Below, piece after piece: positions 16,065 to 22,882 of a stretch of DNA of 28,045 nucleotides. The position numbers and the translations under genes were made by a program. The stretch is from contig DATDBL010000347.1 in assembly GCA_036524855.1 (NCBI GenBank), positions 1 to 28,045 on the forward strand, given 5' to 3'. Source of the stretch: Aldersonia sp036524855 (GTDB taxonomy: Bacteria > Actinomycetota > Actinomycetes > Mycobacteriales > Mycobacteriaceae). Numbering within the stretch: the stretch's first letter is position 1; the number at the start of each line of letters is the position of its first letter. The notes under the pieces are model-generated. The model saw only the letters and a list, made by a program, of their open reading frames with translations. It did no database searches and was not told the origin of the DNA.

Positions 16065-17326
16065 CGGCCGTGCACGACGACACCGCGATCGACACCGAGG
16101 CACCGCGCTTCGAACACCCCGCCCAACCGGCGACGACGCCACGGCGGCTGTGGCGCGACCTCGGGCCGGGTTACGCCGCGAACGGGCTGATCGGGCTGAT
16201 CTTCTCCTGCACCGGACCGGTCGCGGTGATTCTGGCGGCGGGCACCTCGGGTGGCCTGAGTGCCGCGGAGTTGGCGTCCTGGATCGCCGGGGTGTTCGTG
16301 CTGAACGGCGTCATCACCATCGCGATGAGTCTCGCGTACCGACAGCCGCTCGGATTCGCCTGGACCATACCGGGAACCATCCTGGTCGGGAGCGCGCTGC
16401 GCGAGTTGACCTGGCCGGAGGTGATCGGCGCGTTTCTTGTCACCGGTGTGCTGATCCTCGTGCTCGGACTCTCCGGCCTGGTACGCAAGGCGATGGCGGC
16501 GGTGCCGATGCCGATCGTCATGGCGATGGTCGCCGGGGTGTTCCTCACCTTCGGCATCGGACTCGTCGAGGCGGTGCGCGAGGACTTCCTCATCGCCGCG
16601 CCGATGACCGTGGTGTTCGTCGTGCTGAGCGCGATGCCGCGGCTGGGCCGCTGGATGCCCCCGATTCTGGGGGCGCTCGTCGTCGGAGTGGTCGCGGTGG
16701 CAGTGTCGGGGCGGTACTCCCCCTCGCCGGGTTCGGATGCGCTGCTCGCCTCGCCGGTGTTCACGGCTCCGGTGTTCACGTGGGACGCGATGGTCGCGTT
16801 GGTGATTCCGCTGGCGATCACGGTGCTGGTGGTGCAGAACGGGCAGGGCGTGGCGGTGCTGACGGCGGCGGGACACAAGCCGCCGATCAACGTGAGCACC
16901 GTTGTGTGCGGGATCGGTTCGATGGCCGCGGCGGTGGTGGGCGGGGTGTCCACCTGCCTCACCGGCCCGACCAACGCGCTGCTCACCTCCGGCGGGAAGC
17001 GGGCGGGGCAGTACACGGCGGCGATCGTGTTCGGCGTGCTCGCGATCGGTTTCGGCCTGTTCGCGCCGGTGTTCGTCGCGGCGATGATCGCCGCGCCGGC
17101 CGCGTTCGTGGCGGCGCTGGGCGGCTTGGCGATGCTGCGGGCGCTGCAGGGCGCGTTCGTGACAGCGTTCTCGACGAAGTTCACCGTCGGCGCGCTCATC
17201 GCGTTCGTCGTCACGGTCGCCGACATCTCCGTCGCCAACATCGGCGCCGCGTTCTGGGGCCTGGTCGCGGGGATCGTCTTCTCGCTCGCCCTGGAACGCG
17301 ACGACTGGCGCGCGCGCAAGGGCTGA
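16061..17326 (+). CDS. benE: Benzoate/H+ symporter BenE family membrane protein
   Basis: A 421-residue multi-pass membrane protein of the BenE family. After a hydrophilic N-terminus of about 35 residues it shows 10-12 hydrophobic segments. Family-like features are LGPGYAANGLIGLIFSCTGPVAVIL near the first helix, SLAYRQPLGFAWTIPG in the third, VVQNGQGVAVL, and GVSTCLTGPTNALLTSGGKRAGQYTA in the long half-buried stretch. The start is GTG at 16061, overlapping the benR TGA as GTGA; the open frame continues far upstream only as antisense-free overlap with benR. It is the last gene of the ben operon. With BenK it gives the cell two unrelated benzoate uptake systems, as in C. glutamicum and Acinetobacter. 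Confidence 0.93.
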   Translation: MTAVHDDTAIDTEAPRFEHPAQPATTPRRLWRDLGPGYAANGLIGLIFSCTGPVAVILAAGTSGGLSAAELASWIAGVFVLNGVITIAMSLAYRQPLGFAWTIPGTILVGSALRELTWPEVIGAFLVTGVLILVLGLSGLVRKAMAAVPMPIVMAMVAGVFLTFGIGLVEAVREDFLIAAPMTVVFVVLSAMPRLGRWMPPILGALVVGVVAVAVSGRYSPSPGSDALLASPVFTAPVFTWDAMVALVIPLAITVLVVQNGQGVAVLTAAGHKPPINVSTVVCGIGSMAAAVVGGVSTCLTGPTNALLTSGGKRAGQYTAAIVFGVLAIGFGLFAPVFVAAMIAAPAAFVAALGGLAMLRALQGAFVTAFSTKFTVGALIAFVVTVADISVANIGAAFWGLVAGIVFSLALERDDWRARKG

Positions 17327-17368
17327 CGCCGCCCCGCCGAGAGCGCACTTTCTGCCCCCCGGGACGAG

Positions 17369-17431
17369 GGTTGATCACGCTCTTGTGGCCCCCGACACGC
17401 CGAAACTGGGGGCCACAACTCCGTGATCACC
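17369..17431. repeat. Large inverted repeat between convergent benE and VOC genes
   Basis: The outer arms TGATCACG/CGTGATCA (17372-17379 and 17422-17429) and inner arms TTGTGGCCCCC/GGGGGCCACAA (17383-17393 and 17408-17418) are both perfect. They are separated by symmetrical CTC/CTC mismatches and close over a 14-base loop; GG/CC extends the base past a bulged T. It lies 43 bp after the benE stop and 56 bp from the convergent VOC stop. It can act as a bidirectional terminator despite having no T-run, or be a mobile palindromic (REP-like) repeat. The rest of 17327-17486 shows nothing more. Confidence 0.7.
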
Positions 17432-17486
17432 GCGGCGGCAGAGGCGGTCTCGTAGGGCCGCGGGCGGCGCGCCGGGAGCTGAGCGG

Positions 17487-17996
17487 CTACAGCACGTGGT
17501 GCCCGTACATCTCGCCGAGCGGGTCGGCGATCAACTCGATCCGGGCACCGTCGGGGTCGCGGAAGTACATCGACACGTCGCTGTGCACCGCGAATTCGGC
17601 GCCCGCCGCAGTCAGCTTCTCCCGTAGCCGCTGCCAACGCTCCGGTTCGACGCTGATCGCGACGTGGTGCAGGCCGCCGAGCACCTCCCGGTACGGGACC
17701 TGGTCGAGGCCGGGAAAGTCGAAGAACGCCAGCAGGTTCCCGTTGCCGATGTCGAAGAAAAAGTGCGACGATCCCGGGTAGTCGCGGTTCTCGATCAGTT
17801 CGGTGAGCGGAAACTCCAGCAAGTCCTGGTAGAACTGCACCGTTTTCTCGACGTCGCTGCTGATCAGCGCGGTGTGGTGCAGGCCGCGGGCCGACGAGGC
17901 GGGTCGCGTGTCGGCGGGCGCCAGGTACTGTTCGCGCAGCCGCGCCCGCTGCTCCTCGAAATGCTGCGACCGTTCCCGCTCGGCTGGCGTCGTCAT
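17487..17996 (-). CDS. VOC-superfamily (glyoxalase/extradiol dioxygenase-like) metalloprotein
   Basis: A 169-residue single-chain VOC protein built from two beta-alpha-beta-beta-beta modules, at about 38-95 and 108-160. Candidate metal ligands are H41 (start of HTALIS), H111 (HVAISV) and E154 (RIELIAD); DPDGARIE (147-154) is the typical last hairpin. A charged helical extension of about 35 residues precedes the first module. Members may be glyoxalases, dioxygenases, isomerases or resistance proteins, and sequence alone does not decide. The ATG at 17996 has GAGG close upstream. TACAGT (18003-18008) lies six bases before the ATG, so a leaderless transcript is possible. The gene is convergent with benE and co-directional with the M36 protease gene 62 bp upstream. 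Confidence 0.85.
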   Translation of the reverse strand: MTTPAERERSQHFEEQRARLREQYLAPADTRPASSARGLHHTALISSDVEKTVQFYQDLLEFPLTELIENRDYPGSSHFFFDIGNGNLLAFFDFPGLDQVPYREVLGGLHHVAISVEPERWQRLREKLTAAGAEFAVHSDVSMYFRDPDGARIELIADPLGEMYGHHVL

Positions 17997-18002
17997 CGCC
18001 TC

Positions 18003-18008
18003 ACTGTA
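18003..18008 (-). promoter_or_regulatory. Possible -10 element (TACAGT) for the VOC gene
   Basis: On the minus strand TACAGT matches TANNNT and ends six bases before the VOC start codon, which would put transcription start at or next to the ATG. No convincing -35 was found. Confidence 0.3.
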
Positions 18009-18058
18009 GCGCAGCAGATGACGACGTCAGCCCTGCTCCGGCGGCCGGAATCGGTCGA

Positions 18059-19693
18059 TCACACCGCATCGGAGGGCACCTTGCTGCCGCCGCTGCACCC
18101 GGTGAACGATGCGTTCGGGCACGAGGCGTCGGCGCCCATCTCGAAGTCGGCGAACGCACGCCACGCGGCCGTGCGCACCCTCGCGCGTTCGTCCTCGGTG
18201 AGCCCAGGCAGCGCCGCGAGGGCGGCGAGAACCGCGTCGCGCGCCTCGAGCATCGACGGGTTTTTCGGGGTCAGCTTCATTCCGTCGACTACGGCTTGCC
18301 AGGTGATCCGGTAGCCGCGCCGCTTGTCGTCGCCGAGCGCCTCGACGACGTTGCGCGTCGCCTCTATGAGGGCCGCACACCAGATCTCACCGACGGCGTG
18401 GACCTGGCGATAGGACAGGTCAGCGTTGCCCGCACCCGCGACCTGGCCGCGTCCGAGACCGATGTGGCCGAACTTTCCCGGATACGCCGAGTCGTAGGGC
18501 CGTTGTCGAATGCCCTTCCGGCTGTTGACCACCCAGCTTCCGGTGACGGTTCGTTCGTCGTCGCGAGCGAAGTTGCGGATGGTGAGTGCGAAGTAGTCGC
18601 TCCAGCCCTCCCCCATCGCCCCGGACTGCGGTTCCTCCAGCGCGTTCGCGTCCCGCATCCCCCCGACGAGCCGGTTCGAGACGCCGTGAACGAACTCGTG
18701 GAACACGACGTCGGCATCGTTGGCGGTGTGCCTGCCGGTGGCGGCCACCAGGCCCATGTTCATCACCGCGAACTGCCCGTCGGCGCGGGTCGCCATGTTC
18801 GCGGTCCCGAACACCGGGTTGGGATGCGCGAAGGCGTGCACCGGATCCGCGCCCCGACCGCCGCCGGTGACGTTGAGAGTCTGGAAGTTTCCCGATTCTT
18901 CGTCGAATCCGAGCATGAGGAAGAAGTCGTGCATGTAGTTGCAGAAGTAGAAGATGTTGGTGACCAGTTGTTCCGGGGAGTTTTCGGCGGCCGCGAACTC
19001 ACCGCCCCCGTCGACCACCCCGACGACGAACGGCTGGCGCGTGGTCCCGTTGACCGCCATGGTGTTGTTGCCCTGCGTGGAGATGTTTCCGTTGACCGGC
19101 GCGTTCCACGGCAGCGGGAAGCCCACCGGAAGTCCGGTCGGCGCCTCGACGGGGTAGGCGGCGGCCGGCAACGGAAACGAAACCTGCTCCATGGCACCCT
19201 CGTCGGGGTTGTGCTGGAACACGCGCGCGGAAATCGCGCGGGAGGACGTCTCGTAGAAGTAGAGAATCTCCGGTTCCGCCTGGTTCGCCGTCTGCTCGTC
19301 GGCCTCGACGAACGCCCGGTACTGGGCCACCAGGTGCTCACGCGAGAAGGTGAACATCCACGTGAGCCGCACGCTCGGACCGGTGTAGAGGTACACCAGC
19401 CGCGCCGGGATGTCCTCCTCGAACGAGCCTCGCGCAAACGTCGCCGCTCGGTCGTTGCGGGGTTGCGAGGACAGCAGCGGGTACTCGTCGGCGGAGATGT
19501 CGAGTTCGGGCAAGACGTCCTCACCGAACGCGGTCGCAAGAGTCCGCGACTTGGCCGCCTCGGCGGCGGCAACCCGCAGTGCCACGCCCACCGACACGGC
19601 CGGACGCAACGTCGAATCGGCCGGAACGCTGACCGTGTCGCCGACCAGTCTGTCGACGGTCCCGGCATCGTCGAGCCACACCTTCGGTGCCAT
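18059..19693 (-). CDS. M36 metallopeptidase, intact catalytic frame
   Basis: This 544-residue open frame holds the whole catalytic domain of the broken M36 gene. In its numbering the zinc site is H332-E333-xx-H336 in FHEFVHGVSNRL, and the third ligand is E362 in MGEGWSD; both signatures are diagnostic of fungalysins. It could be translated alone, because the internal ATG at 19693 has GAGG 7 bases upstream, but it would then lack half of its propeptide. The C-terminal end is Cys- and Ser-containing (CPNASFTGCSGG). Known M36 enzymes cleave proteins such as elastin or keratin outside the cell; no export signal is seen here. Confidence 0.75.
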   Translation of the reverse strand: MAPKVWLDDAGTVDRLVGDTVSVPADSTLRPAVSVGVALRVAAAEAAKSRTLATAFGEDVLPELDISADEYPLLSSQPRNDRAATFARGSFEEDIPARLVYLYTGPSVRLTWMFTFSREHLVAQYRAFVEADEQTANQAEPEILYFYETSSRAISARVFQHNPDEGAMEQVSFPLPAAAYPVEAPTGLPVGFPLPWNAPVNGNISTQGNNTMAVNGTTRQPFVVGVVDGGGEFAAAENSPEQLVTNIFYFCNYMHDFFLMLGFDEESGNFQTLNVTGGGRGADPVHAFAHPNPVFGTANMATRADGQFAVMNMGLVAATGRHTANDADVVFHEFVHGVSNRLVGGMRDANALEEPQSGAMGEGWSDYFALTIRNFARDDERTVTGSWVVNSRKGIRQRPYDSAYPGKFGHIGLGRGQVAGAGNADLSYRQVHAVGEIWCAALIEATRNVVEALGDDKRRGYRITWQAVVDGMKLTPKNPSMLEARDAVLAALAALPGLTEDERARVRTAAWRAFADFEMGADASCPNASFTGCSGGSKVPSDAV

Positions 19694-20028
19694 TCCCAGA
19701 CCTCGATGCCGTTGAGCGTCTGTTGCAGGCTCACCACCCGCTGTCCCCCCGACGTCCGCGTCACCGTCGGATCCGCCTCGAACTCGACCGGTTCGCCGGG
19801 AGCGAACCCGACGGACTCGGTAATCGAGCCGGCGAATTCCTTGGCGCGGGCGATGAGTTCGGCGTCGCTGCCGCCGCCTGCGCTGGCGAACGCCTCGTCC
19901 CCTGTGGCGATCACCTCCGTGCGGTGACCCGTGTAGTGATTCACCTTCTGCGCGCCGGCCGCGTCGGCGCTTTCGAGCCCGACGCGTCCGTCGTAGCCGG
20001 TGTTGCGCTTGTCGATGATTGCAGTCAT
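18059..20028 (-). pseudogene. M36 (fungalysin-type) metallopeptidase gene broken by a 1-base frameshift
   Basis: The region encodes one M36-like protein in two frames. From ATG 20028 (GGAGG 7 bases upstream) about 112 residues read through a fungalysin/thermolysin propeptide-like (FTP) region ending in SLQQTLNGIEVWE. The continuation, MAPKVWLDDAG, is in the -1 frame from 19693. The last base of the GAA codon (19693) is shared by the ATG of the second frame, so one base appears to be missing at about 19693-19695. The whole product would be about 657 residues, a normal M36 size. There is no hydrophobic signal peptide at the N-terminus, unusual for a family that is normally secreted. It follows the HAD-M28 gene after a 28-bp gap, so the two are probably co-transcribed. 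The break could be real decay or a sequencing error. Confidence 0.7.
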
Positions 20029-20056
20029 GTTCGTTCCTCCACTGTTCCCGCAGTAT

Positions 20057-21970
20057 CTACAGACCCGCCAACGTCAGCGCTGTCGCAGCGACCGCGCGGG
20101 CGATCTGCGCGCAGTACTCCGAATCGTGATCGACGTCGTCGACGGTGTCGCCCGGCATGTGGTACTGCTGGGTACCACTCTCCGGTTCCACGTCCGCAAA
20201 GAAGTTCTCCGACACCGCTACTGCCGCCCACCCGCGTTCATGGAAGCTGGCGTGGTCGCTGCGCCCGGCGGCGGGATCGGAGGCGTCCGCGAGCAGTTGG
20301 ACCTCGAATTCGGGCACTACCTTGGCCAATCCGTCCGCCACCACCGCGCCGAGTGTCCGCGATGCCGCGACCGCAGGGCCGGGCGTGGCCGAGAACGCAT
20401 GCACCTCGACCTTCGCGACACCGCCACGGTTGCCGGCGATCATGTCCATCTGCAGCACTCCGGCGATCCGGTCCCCGGCGGCCGCCGCCGCGCGCGCGTA
20501 CACCTTGCTGCCGACCAGACCCTGCTCCTCGGCGTTGAACAGCACGAAACGCATCGTCCGACTGGGTTTCCGGCCGGCGTCGAGTAGTTCGCGCAGGCAT
20601 TGGGCCGCGGCGATGACCGCCGCGGCGCCGCTGCCGTCGTCGTCGGCACCGGGCGCGGGATCGGTCGCCGGGTCGTAGGCCCGCGGCTGGCCCGCGTCGT
20701 CGACGTAGCGCCCGGCGGCCGCGGTCGAGTCGATATGGCCGGTGACCAACACGGCCGCGTCCGATTCCGCAACCCGAAACTCGGCCTCGACGTTGTCGAT
20801 CCGGTGGCCCCGCCATTCGAAGAGTTGACGCCGCACGCTCAACCCGAGTTCGGCGAGGCGACGAGCGAGTTCGTCCACCACCAGCGGGTTGTCGGGACTC
20901 GCGATGTGCCGACCGCGCACCACGCGCGCCGATCCGGCCGCCAGCGGCGCGGCGCCCGATATCTGTGCGACCAACTCCCGCATCGCGGGTGCGGTCACGA
21001 CGCGCCGCACGGTGTCGACCGTTTCCGTGGACGGCTCGAGCGCAGCGCCATCGAGCGCCACTGCCGCGCCGGCGCCGTCGAGCGGTGCGCTCAGCAGCGA
21101 GGGGTCGGGCAGCAGGAGTTCGCAATGCCCGTGCCCGGTCCGCGGAATGTGCTTCTCCTCCACCGGACTTGCGGACTGGGCGGCCACGTAGACGCCATTC
21201 TCGCCCGCCCCCAGCCAGGCGAGCGACGGTGCGGCGAACGCCTCGGTCGCGCCGGTGAGGTAGGAAAACGCGCGCTCGGCCCGTTGCTGTCGGGTATCGT
21301 CCGCGCCCGCGGATTCGAATCCGGCGACTTCCGGCACCGGTCGATCGTCGCGGATGAGAAACGCCACGGTGTCGTCGATGGGCTCGAGGACCGTCGTCGG
21401 GAACCCGGCCGTCCGCACGACCTCGACCCCGCGCTTGGTCGCCATCGCGAGGACCTCCGTCGCGCCGACGCGTGCCGGCACGACCTCGGTGGCGTCGACG
21501 ATGGCGGCGAGTTCGGCGACCGAGCGGTCGACCGGCACCTCGATCCGCGCCCAGAACGCGGCGCGATCCTCGACGGCGGCGCGGGCGAACACCGGATGGG
21601 CCGCGCAGCGCAAGCCCGCCTCGCGGGCCCGCGCCCGCTCGCCGGCGTCCTCGCCGACGAAGACGCATTGATCCGCGGCCACGCCCGCCGCGGCCACCGC
21701 CTCGTCGAAGATCGCGCGGTTTGCCTTCGATCCCCAGCGCAGCAGTGCCGGATCGGTGAACACGTCGCCGAACACCGCCGCGAGCGCGGCCGCGGCCCGG
21801 TCCCGGTCGGACTGGGTCGGCCCGGGATTGGACAGGATGCCCAAACGTTCGTGCGACACGTCGGCGAGCGACTCCCGAACCCGCGGTAGCGGATGAAACG
21901 TCAACACCCCGCCCGCAGCGATGCTCGCATCCGCGAGGGTGCCTCCGATATCGAAGAATACGACCGCCAT
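20057..21970 (-). CDS. HAD-like hydrolase domain fused to M28 aminopeptidase-like domain
   Basis: A 637-residue two-domain protein. Residues 1-170 resemble a HAD hydrolase: FFDIGGTL (5-12, nucleophile D7), ILSNPG (45-50), K82 and GEDAGERA (107-114). The second motif-I Asp, usually the general acid, is Gly9, so phosphatase activity is doubtful. Residues about 175-350 are of no recognised fold. Residues about 355-637 are an M28 peptidase domain: H412 (GHIDS), D443/D444 (GADDDGSG), catalytic E481 with ligand E482 (NAEEQGLVGS), D509 (QMDM) and H604 (YHMPGDT), so both zinc sites are complete. No signal peptide is seen. ATG 21970 is chosen for AGGGAGG 5 bases upstream; a GTG at 21985 lies before that site. 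The M36 gene follows after 28 bp. Confidence 0.85.
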   Translation of the reverse strand: MAVVFFDIGGTLADASIAAGGVLTFHPLPRVRESLADVSHERLGILSNPGPTQSDRDRAAAALAAVFGDVFTDPALLRWGSKANRAIFDEAVAAAGVAADQCVFVGEDAGERARAREAGLRCAAHPVFARAAVEDRAAFWARIEVPVDRSVAELAAIVDATEVVPARVGATEVLAMATKRGVEVVRTAGFPTTVLEPIDDTVAFLIRDDRPVPEVAGFESAGADDTRQQRAERAFSYLTGATEAFAAPSLAWLGAGENGVYVAAQSASPVEEKHIPRTGHGHCELLLPDPSLLSAPLDGAGAAVALDGAALEPSTETVDTVRRVVTAPAMRELVAQISGAAPLAAGSARVVRGRHIASPDNPLVVDELARRLAELGLSVRRQLFEWRGHRIDNVEAEFRVAESDAAVLVTGHIDSTAAAGRYVDDAGQPRAYDPATDPAPGADDDGSGAAAVIAAAQCLRELLDAGRKPSRTMRFVLFNAEEQGLVGSKVYARAAAAAGDRIAGVLQMDMIAGNRGGVAKVEVHAFSATPGPAVAASRTLGAVVADGLAKVVPEFEVQLLADASDPAAGRSDHASFHERGWAAVAVSENFFADVEPESGTQQYHMPGDTVDDVDHDSEYCAQIARAVAATALTLAGL

Positions 21971-22104
21971 GACGCCTCCCTGCACGTTCGTCCACCTCTA
22001 CCTTGGCATCCGAGCGCACGCGCGGCGCGAGTACCCGACTACTCGATTCGACCGGGATTCACGCGAACGGCGCAGGTAGGGGCCGCCAGGCGTCGAACGC
22101 ATGG

Positions 22105-22140
22105 TTCTTCCGGCTCAAACCCCCGTTGCAGCCGGAAGAA
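22105..22140 (-). terminator. Hairpin terminator after the membrane protein gene
   Basis: The perfect 11-bp inverted repeat TTCTTCCGGCT/AGCCGGAAGAA closes over a 14-base loop and begins at the base next to the stop codon of the minus-strand membrane protein gene. No T-run follows, as is common in actinomycetes. It would separate that gene from the HAD-M28 gene downstream. The remaining 22019-22104 shows nothing else. Confidence 0.7.
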
Positions 22141-22737
22141 CTATGCGCTCGCGGTCGGGGTGCGCATCATTCGCGCCAACCCCAGCCCGGTCACCGCCGC
22201 GACCGTCGCGGCCATGCACACCCCCGCGAGCGCGAACGCGAGCGCCATCACCGCGGCGGGGGTGTGTTCGTCGACGAACGAACCCGGCAGGAACGTGAAC
22301 ACCAGACCCACGCACCACGCACCCATGTTGAGCGGGATCCACCGCCACGCCCGCGGCACACGCTCGCGCAGCAGGGGCCACTGGGCGACCGGGATTGTCG
22401 CGAGGAGAACCAGCGCGGCCGACCCCGCGCCGATCCAGGTGAGCGGGGCGGTCCAGTCGATGTCGACGCCGATGTCGGACAGCGTCGACGGCAGCATTCC
22501 GATCCCCCAGGCGACCGCCGCGGCGGTCGCGGTCGCGAGGATCCAGCGTCGGCGATTCACCTCCGCACGCGAACCTCCCATCGCCGTCGACTGGCCCAGA
22601 CCCAGCATTGCGCCCTCGCCCGCCCCACAGCACACCGCGAGCAACCACGCCGCGACCGGCGGCAGTCCGAGCACCGTCGCGCCGGCGAGGCCGGCCACGG
22701 GAACGAGGAAACCGAGTCCTTCACAGAGTGTCACCAA
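22141..22737 (-). CDS. Small multi-pass membrane protein of unknown function
   Basis: Not recognised. The 198-residue frame shows about five or six hydrophobic segments (near residues 4-28, 30-48, 67-85, 98-120, 130-152 and 162-187) with short charged loops (SRAEVNRRRW, RERVPRAWRW), so it is an inner-membrane protein. The TTG at 22737, like the GTG next to it, would begin inside the first helix. The in-frame sequence before it (RAKGPFIRRW) looks like a natural cytoplasmic N-terminus but has no start codon. A plausible ATG at 22817 (MSADAAMAEPRP) is in another frame that stops within 28 codons. A 1-base indel in the C/G runs between 22745 and 22800 would join them. The start is therefore uncertain. 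Confidence 0.5.
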   Translation of the reverse strand: MVTLCEGLGFLVPVAGLAGATVLGLPPVAAWLLAVCCGAGEGAMLGLGQSTAMGGSRAEVNRRRWILATATAAAVAWGIGMLPSTLSDIGVDIDWTAPLTWIGAGSAALVLLATIPVAQWPLLRERVPRAWRWIPLNMGAWCVGLVFTFLPGSFVDEHTPAAVMALAFALAGVCMAATVAAVTGLGLARMMRTPTASA

Positions 22738-22870
22738 CCCGACCCACCTGCGAATAAACGGGCCTTTCGCCCGCCCGAGCGGGGTCGCGGTTCGGCCATC
22801 GCTGCGTCGGCGCTCATGATCCCAAACGTAGGACGTGCTCGTGTTCGGTGTGAGAGTCGAAGGTCACCGT

Positions 22871-22876
22871 TACAAT
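22871..22876 (+). promoter_or_regulatory. -10 element for a leaderless mRNA
   Basis: TACAAT ends six bases before the ATG at 22883, placing the expected transcription start at the A of the start codon. No ribosome-binding site is present in front of that ATG, which agrees with leaderless translation. A clear -35 is not evident. Confidence 0.5.
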
Positions 22877-22882
22877 CCGGCG

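Noticed and set aside
14307..16142. 611-codon frame antisense to benR
   Set aside because: Its composition mirrors benR codons, with no domains.
17369..17431. Insertion-sequence end or att site
   Set aside because: No transposase or integrase gene and no target duplication is visible next to the inverted repeat.
19688..19700. Programmed -1 ribosomal frameshift in the M36 gene
   Set aside because: The site lacks a slippery XXXYYYZ heptamer, and no frameshift-stimulating structure was recognised. A simple 1-base loss explains it better.
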